Shown here one piece after another: positions 7,029 to 14,206 of a DNA stretch of 36,904 bases (positions are counted from its first letter, which is position 1; every line of letters starts with the position of its first letter). The notes beneath the pieces were generated by a model, which saw only the letters and a list, made by a program, of their open reading frames with translations, was not told where the DNA came from and did no database searches. The DNA comes from Nanobdellota archaeon (GTDB lineage: Archaea; Nanobdellota; Nanobdellia; Pacearchaeales; GW2011-AR1). The DNA is taken from assembly GCA_024654565.1 (NCBI GenBank), contig JANLHM010000001.1, positions 1 to 36,904 of the forward strand. Direction: 5' to 3'. The position numbers and the translations under genes are program-made.

Positions 7029-7690
7029 TGGAAAGAAAAGTAGTAATTCCCGGGGAAACTATTTGTGAAGGAGAGGATTACCTTCCTGGCGAAAACACTG
7101 AAAAGAAAGAGGGTAAAATTGTTTCTTTAAGGTATGGCCTTTCTGAAGATCAAAATGGACTTATAAAAGTTATTCCTTTGTCAGGAGTTTATTCTCCAAG
7201 AAGGGGAAATGTGGTAATAGGAAAGGTTGAAAATATGAACCAAAATGGGTGGATTGTTGAAATTAATTCTGCAGAAAGTGCGTTTCTTTCAGTGAATGAA
7301 GTTCCAAGGTATGTAAATAAAGATGCTATGGAAGAAGTTTTCAAAATAGGAGATATTGTTATTGCAAAAATTTGGTCTATCGGTAAAAGGGGAATTGATT
7401 TATCTTTAAATGGTAATGACCTTGGAAAAATAAATGACGGAATTATCTTCAAAGTAAATCCAAATAAAGTTCCCAGAATAATTGGAAAAGAAGGAAGTAT
7501 GATTAAGATAATAAAAGAAAATACAAAGTGTGATGTTTCAGTGGGGCAAAATGGATTTGTTTTAATAGAGGGAGAAAACATTGAATCTGAAGTTTTTGCA
7601 AAAAAAGCAATAAACTTTGTAACAGAAAACTCTTTTGTAAGTGGTCTCACTGAAGAATTAACTAAATGGTTTGGAGAAAATAAACAATGA
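7028..7690 (+). CDS. rrp4: Exosome complex RNA-binding protein Rrp4
   Basis: 220 aa, normal for archaeal Rrp4. Order: N-terminal domain with VVIPGE (residues ~5-10), an S1 domain (~60-130, GNVVIGKVENMNQNGWIVEI), and a KH domain (~140-200) with the GxxG loop in RIIGKEGSMI. Rrp4 forms the RNA-binding cap over the Rrp41-Rrp42 hexamer and guides RNA into the central channel for 3'-5' phosphorolysis or tailing. It sits just upstream of Rrp41/Rrp42 as in other archaea, but a 122-aa unknown gene is inserted between. Confidence 0.93.
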   Translation: MERKVVIPGETICEGEDYLPGENTEKKEGKIVSLRYGLSEDQNGLIKVIPLSGVYSPRRGNVVIGKVENMNQNGWIVEINSAESAFLSVNEVPRYVNKDAMEEVFKIGDIVIAKIWSIGKRGIDLSLNGNDLGKINDGIIFKVNPNKVPRIIGKEGSMIKIIKENTKCDVSVGQNGFVLIEGENIESEVFAKKAINFVTENSFVSGLTEELTKWFGENKQ

Positions 7691-8055
7691 AAACTTTAGA
7701 AAAAAAAATTAATTTAGATAAAGATTCTTATAAAGAAGTTTGTAGGGAAGAATTCATTGTAACATTAATATCCATGAAAATTTTGAATGATTACAAGGAC
7801 AAAACTCTTTCATATATGTTATCAAAAGAAGAAGCGTTAAAATATTTTCAACCGTTGATAGAGGAAATCCCTGAAGACAAAGAGATAATTTCAGGCATTT
7901 TTAACGAAGGTCTTCGTTTAAGAGAGATATATTCTGAAACTCCCAATGAAGATTATCTTGAGGTTTTAGAGAGATGCGAAGGAGAAGGTATAGATGTTTC
8001 AAAAATTAAAGAAAAATATAAAGATGTATTTGGGGCCTATAATTTAAAATGGTAA
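7687..8055 (+). CDS. Uncharacterised 122-aa helical protein between Rrp4 and Rrp41
   Basis: Not recognised. 122 aa, almost all helical and acidic, no membrane helix. Its start overlaps the Rrp4 stop by 4 nt and its end overlaps the Rrp41 start by 7 nt, so ribosomes would pass through it between two exosome subunits. In most archaea Rrp4 and Rrp41 are directly adjacent, which makes this insertion notable. Two cysteines lie far apart (CREEF and ERCEGEG). Inference: an exosome-associated regulator or adaptor; no direct evidence of function. Confidence 0.7.
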   Translation: MKTLEKKINLDKDSYKEVCREEFIVTLISMKILNDYKDKTLSYMLSKEEALKYFQPLIEEIPEDKEIISGIFNEGLRLREIYSETPNEDYLEVLERCEGEGIDVSKIKEKYKDVFGAYNLKW

Positions 8056-8768
8056 CAAAATTTAAACGAGCTGACGGAAGGGAAGTTGACGAGATTCGTC
8101 CAATTGAAGCAAAAGTTGGAGTTGTCCCAAGTGCCGATGGGAGTGCAATGTTCAAATCTGGAAACACTATTGCAATTGCTGCAGTTTATGGTCCAAAAAA
8201 GATGCATCCTCAGCACCAGCAAAATCCAGCAAAGGGCCAGCTTAGATGTGAGTACAGTATGCTCAGTTTTTCAGTTTCTGACAGAATTAAACCAGGAAGA
8301 AACAGAAGGGCAATGGAAATAAGTGAAATTACAAAGTGGGCTCTTGAACCAGTTTTAATGCTTGACAAATATCCAAATCAAGTTGTTGATGTTTTTATCA
8401 ATATAATTCAGGCTGATGCAGGAACAAGGTGTGCAGGAATAAACGCTGCGGCAATGGCACTGGCTCATGCTGGAATTCCAATGACTGATATCGTGTCAAG
8501 TGTTGCAATAGGAAAACTTGATAAAACTCTCGTTGCCGATTTAACTAAAGAAGAAGAAGATTTTGAAGAGGGTGAAGGTCCAACGGACATTCCTATAACT
8601 TTGACTCATGAAGGAAAAGTTACTCATATGCAACTTGACGGGAAGATAGGAGTAAAACAATTGGGTGAAGCACTTGACCTTGCAAAAGTTGCTTGTGAAA
8701 AGGTTTATGAAGTTCAGAAAAAAGCTCTTAAAGACGCAATCGATATGAAAAATGGAGGGGAAAAGTAA
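8049..8768 (+). CDS. rrp41: Exosome catalytic subunit Rrp41
   Basis: 239 aa, RNase PH fold. Conserved pieces include RADGREVDEIRPIEAKVGV at the N-terminus, MLSFSVSDRIKPGR with RNA/phosphate-binding Arg residues, and QADAGTRCAGINAAAMALA. Rrp41 carries the phosphorolytic active site of the archaeal exosome and works only as a ring with Rrp42. An acidic insertion EEEEDFEEGEGPTDIPIT (~175-190) precedes the conserved Asp region. It overlaps the upstream small gene by 7 nt and ends 2 nt before Rrp42. Confidence 0.95.
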   Translation: MVTKFKRADGREVDEIRPIEAKVGVVPSADGSAMFKSGNTIAIAAVYGPKKMHPQHQQNPAKGQLRCEYSMLSFSVSDRIKPGRNRRAMEISEITKWALEPVLMLDKYPNQVVDVFINIIQADAGTRCAGINAAAMALAHAGIPMTDIVSSVAIGKLDKTLVADLTKEEEDFEEGEGPTDIPITLTHEGKVTHMQLDGKIGVKQLGEALDLAKVACEKVYEVQKKALKDAIDMKNGGEK

Positions 8769-8770
8769 AA

Positions 8771-9580
8771 ATGGTGGACAAAATTTTAACAACTTTTGAA
8801 CCGACAGGAAACAGAATAAAAGAATACCTGAAGATGGGAAAGAGGTTTGATGAAAGGGGACCCCTGGACTTTCGAGAAATTACAGTTGAAAAAGATATTT
8901 CAAACAAAGCAGAGGGTTCAGTCAGAGTTAAAATAGGGAAAACTGAAGTTATTGTCGGAGTAAAACTTGGAGTTTCAGAACCTTATCCAGATTCACCGAA
9001 TAAAGGAAACCTAATGGTCACTGCTGAAATGCTTCCTTTGAGTTCTCCAAGGTTTGAACCAGGACCTCCAAGATTTGAATCAATTGAACTTGGAAGAGTA
9101 ACTGACAGAGGATTAAGGGAATCCGGGTTTATTGACCTTGAAAAACTTTGTATAAAAGAAGGAGAAAAAGTCTGGACAGTTTTTGTAGATATTTATTCAA
9201 TAAATGATGACGGAAATTTAATGGATGCGTCAACACTGGGTTCAATAATTGCATTAAAAATAGCAAAAATGCCGGTGTATGACGAGAAAGAAAAGAAAGT
9301 TATGTACGGGGAAGAAAATGGGGAAATTCCTCTGACAAAAAATCTTCCAATTGCAGTAAGCGTCCACAAGGTTGGAGATTCTTTTATTGTTGACCCAAGT
9401 AGGGAGGAAGAAGACTTGAGTGAATGCAGAGTAACAATAGCGAACCATAATGGAACAATTTCTTCGCTTCAGAAAAGCAATAGTAAAGAACTTGAAATAA
9501 TTGAAATGAAAAAAGTTTTTGAGATTTCGAATGAAGTTTCTAAAAAACTTTTAAAAGAAGTTGAGAAGTACATAAATTAA
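8771..9580 (+). CDS. rrp42: Exosome non-catalytic ring subunit Rrp42
   Basis: 269 aa, usual length. The RNase PH-like fold is clear from RFDERGPLDFREITVE, GKTEVIVGVKLGV, the long PRFEPGPPRFESIELGR segment and GNLMDASTLGSIIALK. Rrp42 lacks catalysis but completes the hexameric ring and contributes to RNA binding next to the Rrp41 site. A purine-rich GGAGGGG (8755-8761, within the end of rrp41) lies ~10 nt before the ATG and could act as a Shine-Dalgarno, which is unusual in this window. Confidence 0.95.
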   Translation: MVDKILTTFEPTGNRIKEYLKMGKRFDERGPLDFREITVEKDISNKAEGSVRVKIGKTEVIVGVKLGVSEPYPDSPNKGNLMVTAEMLPLSSPRFEPGPPRFESIELGRVTDRGLRESGFIDLEKLCIKEGEKVWTVFVDIYSINDDGNLMDASTLGSIIALKIAKMPVYDEKEKKVMYGEENGEIPLTKNLPIAVSVHKVGDSFIVDPSREEEDLSECRVTIANHNGTISSLQKSNSKELEIIEMKKVFEISNEVSKKLLKEVEKYIN

Positions 9581-9609
9581 AATTCAAAACAGGAAATTTA
9601 TTTAATAAA

Positions 9610-9939
9610 ATGGGAAAAGAAAAATCGGTAACCTTTCTTGCACAAGATAAAGTGTCCATCTCAGTTTACAGAAAAATCTCACAAGAGTATATTCAATCTA
9701 ATCTTGAGGAAAGTTTAAGGGGGCTTAATGAGGCTTCAATGGTTTTAAATTCAGATAAGGAAAAAGACAAAAGAAATGTTGAGTATCTCGTTATGGAATT
9801 AAATCGGAATTTAACAAAATATGAAAAAGGAATATTGGACGCAAAGAAACTTCAAATAAATGTTGAAAATGAAGAAAATAATTTTAAAGAGATGACAAAA
9901 AGACATAAAAAGGCATTTGAGTACATAAATTTACAGTGA
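9610..9939 (+). CDS. Uncharacterised 109-aa coiled-coil protein preceding RpoK
   Basis: Not recognised. After ~20 beta-like residues (SVTFLAQDKVSISVYRK) the rest is one long charged helix compatible with a coiled coil (~25-105). Prefoldin beta genes often occur near this point in archaeal exosome operons, but the paired-helix-with-hairpin pattern and prefoldin motifs are not visible. The stop overlaps the RpoK GTG start by 4 nt. Inference: a small structural or chaperone-like partner. Confidence 0.65.
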   Translation: MGKEKSVTFLAQDKVSISVYRKISQEYIQSNLEESLRGLNEASMVLNSDKEKDKRNVEYLVMELNRNLTKYEKGILDAKKLQINVENEENNFKEMTKRHKKAFEYINLQ

Positions 9940-10313
9940 CAGAACAAATATTTACTAAATACGAAAGAGCAAGAATTCTTGGAGCAAGAGCTCTTCAGAT
10001 TGCAATGAATGCACCTTTACTTTTAAAAATAAAAAACGAAGACCTTGAGAAAGTTGGTTTTGATGCCTTGAAGATTGCAGAAATAGAACTTAACTCAAAT
10101 GTCCTTCCAATTTCTATCCATAAACCAATGCCAAAAAAAAGGGATGGCCAGTTAAAGAGAGTTAAGACCCCAAAGATGGAAGATGCTGAAAAAGAAAAGA
10201 GTGAAGAAAAGCTAGAAAAAGAGATAATTGAAGAAGGAGAGATTATGGAGCTTGCAAAACCCGAGGATGAAATGGACAGCGAAGATTTTGGTGATGATGG
10301 CGCTGAAGAGTAA
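9936..10313 (+). CDS. rpoK: DNA-directed RNA polymerase subunit K with acidic C-terminal extension
   Basis: 125 aa with a GTG start that overlaps the previous stop (GTGA). The first ~65 residues match RpoK/Rpb6: TKYERARILGARALQIAMNAP, then EIELNSNVLPISIHKPMP. RpoK is a small assembly subunit clamping the largest polymerase subunit. Archaeal RpoK is usually ~60 aa; here about 60 extra Lys/Glu/Asp-rich residues end in DSEDFGDDGAEE. That tail is probably disordered and has no counterpart in the standard family. The core identification is strong. Confidence 0.9.
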   Translation: MTEQIFTKYERARILGARALQIAMNAPLLLKIKNEDLEKVGFDALKIAEIELNSNVLPISIHKPMPKKRDGQLKRVKTPKMEDAEKEKSEEKLEKEIIEEGEIMELAKPEDEMDSEDFGDDGAEE

Positions 10314-10408
10314 ATATTTTTTAATCAAATTATTCTTGATAAACAAGAAAAAAGATCTATTTTAAACAAATTCTAAACATTTATTAATAAAATTTGTTTT
10401 ATGTTACT

Positions 10409-11578
10409 ATGATTATAAAAGGGGTTTTTGGAAAAGCAATCAAGGACTCAAGAAATGATTTAACCGTTGAAGTTACAATTGACTCAGACATTGGAAAATT
10501 CAAATCTTCCGCACCAAATGGAAAGTCAAAGGGAAAGTATGAATCAAAGTCTTACATGAAGTCTCTTCAGAAGGATATAGAGTCGCTCGGTAAACTGTCA
10601 GACTACTTTTCAGAAGAGTATATCGAAAAGTTTTCGGATTTAAGAAGAATTGAAGACATTGTTAAAGGTCACATTGGTGCAAACACCCTTTTTGCATTTG
10701 AATCTGCAGTTTTGAAGGCTCTCTCAAAAGAGCAAAAAAAAGAAATTTGGGAGTTAATTAACCCGAATGCAAAAAAGTTTCCCAGGTTTGTAGGTAATTC
10801 TGTTGGTGGAGGGCTTCATTCATCTTCACTAAAAAAACCCGACTTTCAAGAATTTCTTTTAATTCCAGACTCAAAGTCCCCTAAAGAAAATCAAAAAATA
10901 AACCTTGAACTAAAAGAGAAGTTAAGAAATCTATTGAAAAAAAAGGATTCTAAATTTATTGACAAAAAAACAGATGAAGATGCCTGGATGACTTCTCTTA
11001 ACGAAAAAGAAATTTTGGATACCCTTTCAGAATTAAAAGTTCCGGTTGGAGTTGATATTGCTCCATCTGGTTTTTACCAAAGAAAAAAATATCACTACAA
11101 AAACCCAGTTCTTGACAGGACCTCAGAAGAACAATTGATTTACGTTAAAAATTTAATAAAAAATTACTCTCTTTTTTATATTGAAGACCCATTTGAAGAG
11201 GAAGATTTTGAAAGTTTTTCAAAACTTCTTAAGTTATTTCCAAAAGTTTTAGTAGTCGGTGATGACCTGACTGTTACAAATTACAAAAGATTTGAAAAAG
11301 CAATGGAGATGAAATCAATAAATGCAATAATTGTTAAACCAAATCAAAATGGTTCACTTATCGAAGTTGAAAGAGTCGTTAAACTTGCAAAAGAAAAAGG
11401 GATTAAAACAATTTTTTCACACAGAAGCGGAGAAACAAATGAAAGTATTCTTGCCGACCTTGCATTTGGTTTTGGAGCGGATTTTATAAAGTGTGGAATT
11501 ACGGGTCCTGAAAGGACAGCAAAGATTAATAGGTTGATTGAGATAGAAAAAAGTCTAAATTTTAATTCAACCAAGTAA
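10409..11578 (+). CDS. eno: Enolase (phosphopyruvate hydratase), divergent
   Basis: 389 aa from ATG 10409. A TTG five codons upstream is possible, and the ATG at 10401 is out of frame and stops at once. Enolase motifs are ordered: GNSVGGGLH plus QEFLLIP, GVDIAPSGFY, SIEDP-type YIEDPFEEEDF, VVGDDLTVTN, KPNQNGSLIE, SHRSGETNES, and KCGITGPERTAKINRL near the end. It interconverts 2-phosphoglycerate and phosphoenolpyruvate. The protein is shorter than typical (~420-430), and the N-terminal catalytic loop, usually SGAS, reads NGKSKG. Core metal and catalytic motifs remain, so activity is likely. A probable TATA region is ~10376-10386. Confidence 0.9.
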   Translation: MIIKGVFGKAIKDSRNDLTVEVTIDSDIGKFKSSAPNGKSKGKYESKSYMKSLQKDIESLGKLSDYFSEEYIEKFSDLRRIEDIVKGHIGANTLFAFESAVLKALSKEQKKEIWELINPNAKKFPRFVGNSVGGGLHSSSLKKPDFQEFLLIPDSKSPKENQKINLELKEKLRNLLKKKDSKFIDKKTDEDAWMTSLNEKEILDTLSELKVPVGVDIAPSGFYQRKKYHYKNPVLDRTSEEQLIYVKNLIKNYSLFYIEDPFEEEDFESFSKLLKLFPKVLVVGDDLTVTNYKRFEKAMEMKSINAIIVKPNQNGSLIEVERVVKLAKEKGIKTIFSHRSGETNESILADLAFGFGADFIKCGITGPERTAKINRLIEIEKSLNFNSTK

Positions 11579-11608
11579 AGTTCATTAATTATTCATTCTT
11601 TTGTTGGA

Positions 11609-11640
11609 TTAAAAAGAGAAATTAAGGGTTTCTCTTTAAT
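11609..11640. other. Stem-loop downstream of enolase
   Basis: AAAGAGAAA and TTTCTCTTT form a perfect 9-bp stem with a 7-nt loop (TTAAGGG), flanked by further ATTAA/TTAAT pairing with a small bulge. It lies 30 nt after the enolase stop in a 185-nt gap. It may protect the mRNA 3' end or aid termination; archaeal termination does not generally require hairpins, so this is open. Confidence 0.4.
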
Positions 11641-11730
11641 TATCAGGAGTAATGGGCGCACATATTTTTTTATAATTTGGTTCTTCAAGAATTTTCCATA
11701 AAACTTTATTCCGCTCTCAGGTAATAAAAT

Positions 11731-11740
11731 CTTTTAAACT
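11731..11740 (+). promoter_or_regulatory. TATA box of the acyltransferase gene
   Basis: CTTTTAAACT lies 24-33 nt before the ATG at 11764, fitting a leaderless transcript. Confidence 0.5.
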
Positions 11741-11763
11741 TAATTGTTCTTAATTTTTTACAG

Positions 11764-12546
11764 ATGAGTATAAATGAAAAAAAATTGGAGAGAATATTTT
11801 CTGATTTAAATAAAAAATACCTTAAAAAATTTATCGAGAATTATTTTATTTTCGGAGAAAAAAACTTAAGCGGGTTAAAAGACAAAAGAATTTTTTATCC
11901 ATCGAATCATTTGAGTCATTTTGATTCCTTTCTCATTCCTTTAATTTTGAATAATCATGGGCTTCCTCCCTCGTCAATAATTGCGGGAAAAAATCTTGAT
12001 GTGTGGCCTTTAAACAAGATAATCTCAAGGGAAACTGGTGCAATTTTTGTGGATAGAAAAAAAATTGAAGAAGGGAATATGAAAACAAAAAAAGAAGAGC
12101 TCATAAAAATAAAAAAGAGCGTTGAGGATGTAGTTTCAGGGGGAAAAAGTTTAATGGTTTTTTTAGAGGGGGGACGTAGTTACGACGGGAAAATTATGGA
12201 ATCTCCAAAAGAAAGGTACCCAAAAGAATACCTCTCTCAGATTTTAAATCAAAATAAAGACAAGGGTGAATATTTTGGGGTGAACATAGCCATAAATTAT
12301 AAACCCCATACAATTGAAAAACCATTCTTGGAAGCGGTTAAGTTTTTCAAAGGTAAATTTTTCCCATTGTATCTTGGTTTTGATATTCTTGCCTTTCTAA
12401 CCCAACCCATAAGGAAAAAACCAACAGCATATGTAAATTTTGGAGAACCTTACCCATTAAAAGAATTTATTGAAAAGCAAGACTACCGGGGACTTACCAA
12501 TTTTGCAAAAGAAGAGGTAAAAAGATTGTATGAGGAAATAAAGTGA
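11764..12546 (+). CDS. Glycerolipid acyltransferase (PlsB/PlsC-type)
   Basis: 260 aa. The acyltransferase HX4D motif is NHLSHFD (residues 48-54), and the substrate-binding motif is FLEGGRSYDGK (133-143), closer to the FxEGxRS form of glycerol-3-phosphate or DHAP acyltransferases than to FPEGTRS of PlsC. Between them RETGAIFVDR (89-98) matches the usual middle motif. No strong membrane helix, so it is probably peripheral. The family moves acyl groups from acyl carriers to the glycerol backbone. Archaeal membranes are ether-linked, so a bacterial-type enzyme implies ester lipids, lipid scavenging or another acyl acceptor. Probably acquired from bacteria; substrate unknown. Confidence 0.85.
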   Translation: MSINEKKLERIFSDLNKKYLKKFIENYFIFGEKNLSGLKDKRIFYPSNHLSHFDSFLIPLILNNHGLPPSSIIAGKNLDVWPLNKIISRETGAIFVDRKKIEEGNMKTKKEELIKIKKSVEDVVSGGKSLMVFLEGGRSYDGKIMESPKERYPKEYLSQILNQNKDKGEYFGVNIAINYKPHTIEKPFLEAVKFFKGKFFPLYLGFDILAFLTQPIRKKPTAYVNFGEPYPLKEFIEKQDYRGLTNFAKEEVKRLYEEIK

Positions 12547-12568
12547 AAAGAAATCAATAAACCGCATA

Positions 12569-12578
12569 ATTTATAAAC
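12569..12578 (+). promoter_or_regulatory. TATA box of the S19e operon
   Basis: ATTTATAAAC, 90-99 nt before the S19e ATG. Transcription from about 12600 would give a leader of ~65 nt, long for this genome. Confidence 0.55.
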
Positions 12579-12606
12579 CAACTTTTCCCACTAATTTTAA
12601 CTAAAT

Positions 12607-12643
12607 GGCTTAAAGTTTAGGCCAGTCTATTTCCGCAAGGAAA
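12607..12643 (+). promoter_or_regulatory. Structured 5' leader of the S19e mRNA (two hairpins)
   Basis: Hairpin 1 (12607-12623) pairs GGCTTAA with TTAGGCC (one G-U) around a 3-nt loop. Hairpin 2 (12630-12643) is TTTCC-GCAA-GGAAA, a 5-bp stem closed by a GNRA tetraloop. Both lie between the TATA box and the S19e start in an otherwise leader-poor genome, which suggests an RNA-level control site or protein-binding element for the ribosomal-protein operon. No known riboswitch is recognised. Confidence 0.4.
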
Positions 12644-12667
12644 GAAAAAACAGGATAAGAATCAAAA

Positions 12668-13093
12668 ATGACATCGGTCTATGAAATGAATTCACAGGAA
12701 TATAATTTGAAATTAGCTGAAGCACTTAAAAAAGTTCCTGAGTTTAAACAACCAGAATGGTCAAGACTCGTAAAATCTGGGCCTTCAAAAGAGAGACCAA
12801 TTGATGACTTGGATTTCTGGCACAAAAGGGCTGCAAGCGTTCTAAGGCAAGTTTACAAAAAAAAGATTGTAGGTGTAAACAGATTAAGAACAAAATATGG
12901 TTCAAAAAAAAATAGGGGATTTAGACCTGAAGAATTTAGAAAGGCCGGTGGAAAAATAATAAGAACTGTTCTTCAGCAGTCTGACAAAGCAGGTTTTACC
13001 GAAATTGCTAAAGACATAAGAGATGTAAGAAGCAAAAAACCAGGAAGACAATTAACCAAAAAAGGGAAGGAATTTATGGAGGCAATAAAATGA
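12668..13093 (+). CDS. rps19e: Ribosomal protein S19e
   Basis: 141 aa, standard for archaeal S19e. Recognisable segments are KPEWSRLVKSG-like PEWSRLVKSGPSKERP, DDLDFWHKRAASVLRQVY, GVNRLRTKYGSKKNRG and GRQLTKKGKEFMEAI. It is a small-subunit protein required for subunit maturation. It leads a three-ribosomal-protein cluster (S19e, L39e, L31e) behind an unusual structured leader, and its stop overlaps the next start (ATGA). Confidence 0.95.
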   Translation: MTSVYEMNSQEYNLKLAEALKKVPEFKQPEWSRLVKSGPSKERPIDDLDFWHKRAASVLRQVYKKKIVGVNRLRTKYGSKKNRGFRPEEFRKAGGKIIRTVLQQSDKAGFTEIAKDIRDVRSKKPGRQLTKKGKEFMEAIK

Positions 13094-13398
13094 ATGGAAA
13101 TTTTTATGGAGTAAATGATTTTGCAAAATTCAGGGAGGAAATGAGAAAAGCCTACCCCCAAACAAAAAAGTCTTATGAATCAGGAGAGATAATGCATGAA
13201 AAAATTTTTGATTTATACAATTTCAACGACGCAGCGGTACTTGTAACAAAAGTTCCTTATGAGGGAGTTTTAATAACTCCTCTGGAAGAATTTAACTCAG
13301 AAGAGAACATAAAATTAATGAAATCAAGGTTGGAAAAAGAGACGCTATGTGGCCTTTTAAAAAAAGAAAATCCGGGAGCAAATTACTATGGGAATTAA
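13090..13398 (+). CDS. Uncharacterised 102-aa protein between S19e and L39e
   Basis: Not recognised. 102 aa, mixed helix and strand, no membrane segment, single Cys. The start overlaps the S19e stop by 4 nt and the end overlaps the L39e start by 11 nt. In many archaea S19e and L39e lie close together, sometimes with a DNA-binding protein (PDCD5 family) between them; this protein lacks the basic helical PDCD5 pattern. Expression with ribosomal proteins is implied by the overlaps; function unknown. Confidence 0.65.
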   Translation: MNGNFYGVNDFAKFREEMRKAYPQTKKSYESGEIMHEKIFDLYNFNDAAVLVTKVPYEGVLITPLEEFNSEENIKLMKSRLEKETLCGLLKKENPGANYYGN

Positions 13399-13591
13399 AA
13401 ACAGTATAAAAAAAGAGAAACTTTCAAAACTAGGAAGAAGAACTAAGTGGGCTCCTGTTTGGGCAGTGTTAAAGAAGTTTGGTCCAGGTAAAAGAGTTCA
13501 CCCATCAGCAATCACAAGACAAAAGAGATCTTGGAAAAGAACAAAACTCCACATTAAACCAAGAAAGGCAAGACCTAATCACTTCGGATAA
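13388..13591 (+). CDS. rpl39e: Ribosomal protein L39e
   Basis: 67 aa, strongly basic. The core RRTKWAPVWAVLKKFG, then HPSAITRQKRSWKRTKLHI follows the L39e pattern (PxW, HP, RxWxRxKL). Typical L39e is ~51 aa; here about 10 extra residues follow at the C-terminus (KPRKARPNHFG) and a few precede. L39e lines the peptide exit tunnel. Its place between S19e and L31e is the conserved archaeal order. Confidence 0.85.
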   Translation: MGIKNSIKKEKLSKLGRRTKWAPVWAVLKKFGPGKRVHPSAITRQKRSWKRTKLHIKPRKARPNHFG

Positions 13592-13596
13592 AAAAA

Positions 13597-14205
13597 ATGG
13601 CAAAAAAAGAATCAGTTAAAACTGAAAAATTTGAAAGAGAATATGTTATCCCCCTTAGAGAAAAGTGTAGACCTACTCCAAGCTACAAAAAGACTCCAAA
13701 ATCAGTGAAGACAATAAAAGAATTTTTAGTTAGGCATATGAAAATAAGAGACAGAGATTTAAACAAAATAAAAATTGACCTTTACCTAAATGAATACCTT
13801 TGGATGAGGGGAATAAAAAAACCACTTCACAAAGTTAAAGTAAAAGCAGTAAAAGACGGAGAATTTGTAAGAGTTTACTCAGTTGACCTTCCCGAAAGAA
13901 TAAAATTCAAAAAGTCAAGATTGGAAAAAATGGAAAAAGAAGCAAAGGTTGACGCTGAAAAACAAAAAACTATTATGGAAAAAGCAAAAGAAAGCTTGAA
14001 AGGAAAGAAAGAGTCAGCTGAAGAAATTCCTGAAGAAGAAATGAATAAGGAAGTTGGGGAAGAAAAGCAAGAAACTTCAAAGTTATCTCAAGAGCAGATT
14101 GAAAAAGAAGGAGCAAAGGAGATGAAGCATACTGTAAAAACAAAACCTTTAAGACAAAAATCTGCTGAGAGAAAAGGTTACGACATAACTTCAAGAGGAA
14201 GGTAA
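13597..14205 (+). CDS. rpl31e: Ribosomal protein L31e with long charged C-terminal extension
   Basis: 202 aa. Residues ~12-105 match L31e: REYVIPLREKCRP, AIKEFLVRHMK-like IKEFLVRHMKIRD, KIDLYLNEYLWMRGIKKP, VRVYSVDLPERI. L31e sits at the exit tunnel rim near the signal-recognition-particle site. Archaeal L31e is usually 80-100 aa; here another ~95 residues rich in Lys and Glu follow and end in a basic KGYDITSRGR. The extension is probably disordered or helical and is not part of the family. Confidence 0.9.
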   Translation: MAKKESVKTEKFEREYVIPLREKCRPTPSYKKTPKSVKTIKEFLVRHMKIRDRDLNKIKIDLYLNEYLWMRGIKKPLHKVKVKAVKDGEFVRVYSVDLPERIKFKKSRLEKMEKEAKVDAEKQKTIMEKAKESLKGKKESAEEIPEEEMNKEVGEEKQETSKLSQEQIEKEGAKEMKHTVKTKPLRQKSAERKGYDITSRGR

Positions 14206-14206
14206 G

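Noticed and set aside
7189-7650. Minus-strand 153-aa open frame inside rrp4
   Set aside because: Antisense to a well-supported gene, with hydrophobic composition typical of antisense frames of AT-rich genes.
9610-9939. Prefoldin beta subunit expected next to exosome genes
   Set aside because: One long charged helix; no prefoldin hairpin pattern or motifs.
10401-10412. ATG at 10401 as enolase start
   Set aside because: Out of frame and followed by a stop after three codons; ATG 10409 is in frame.
11609-11640. Bacterial-type intrinsic terminator after enolase
   Set aside because: Archaeal termination depends on U-tracts and factors, and the stem is not followed by a strong T run; listed only as a stem-loop.
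13090-13398. PDCD5-family DNA-binding protein between S19e and L39e
   Set aside because: Sequence lacks the basic helical PDCD5 pattern.
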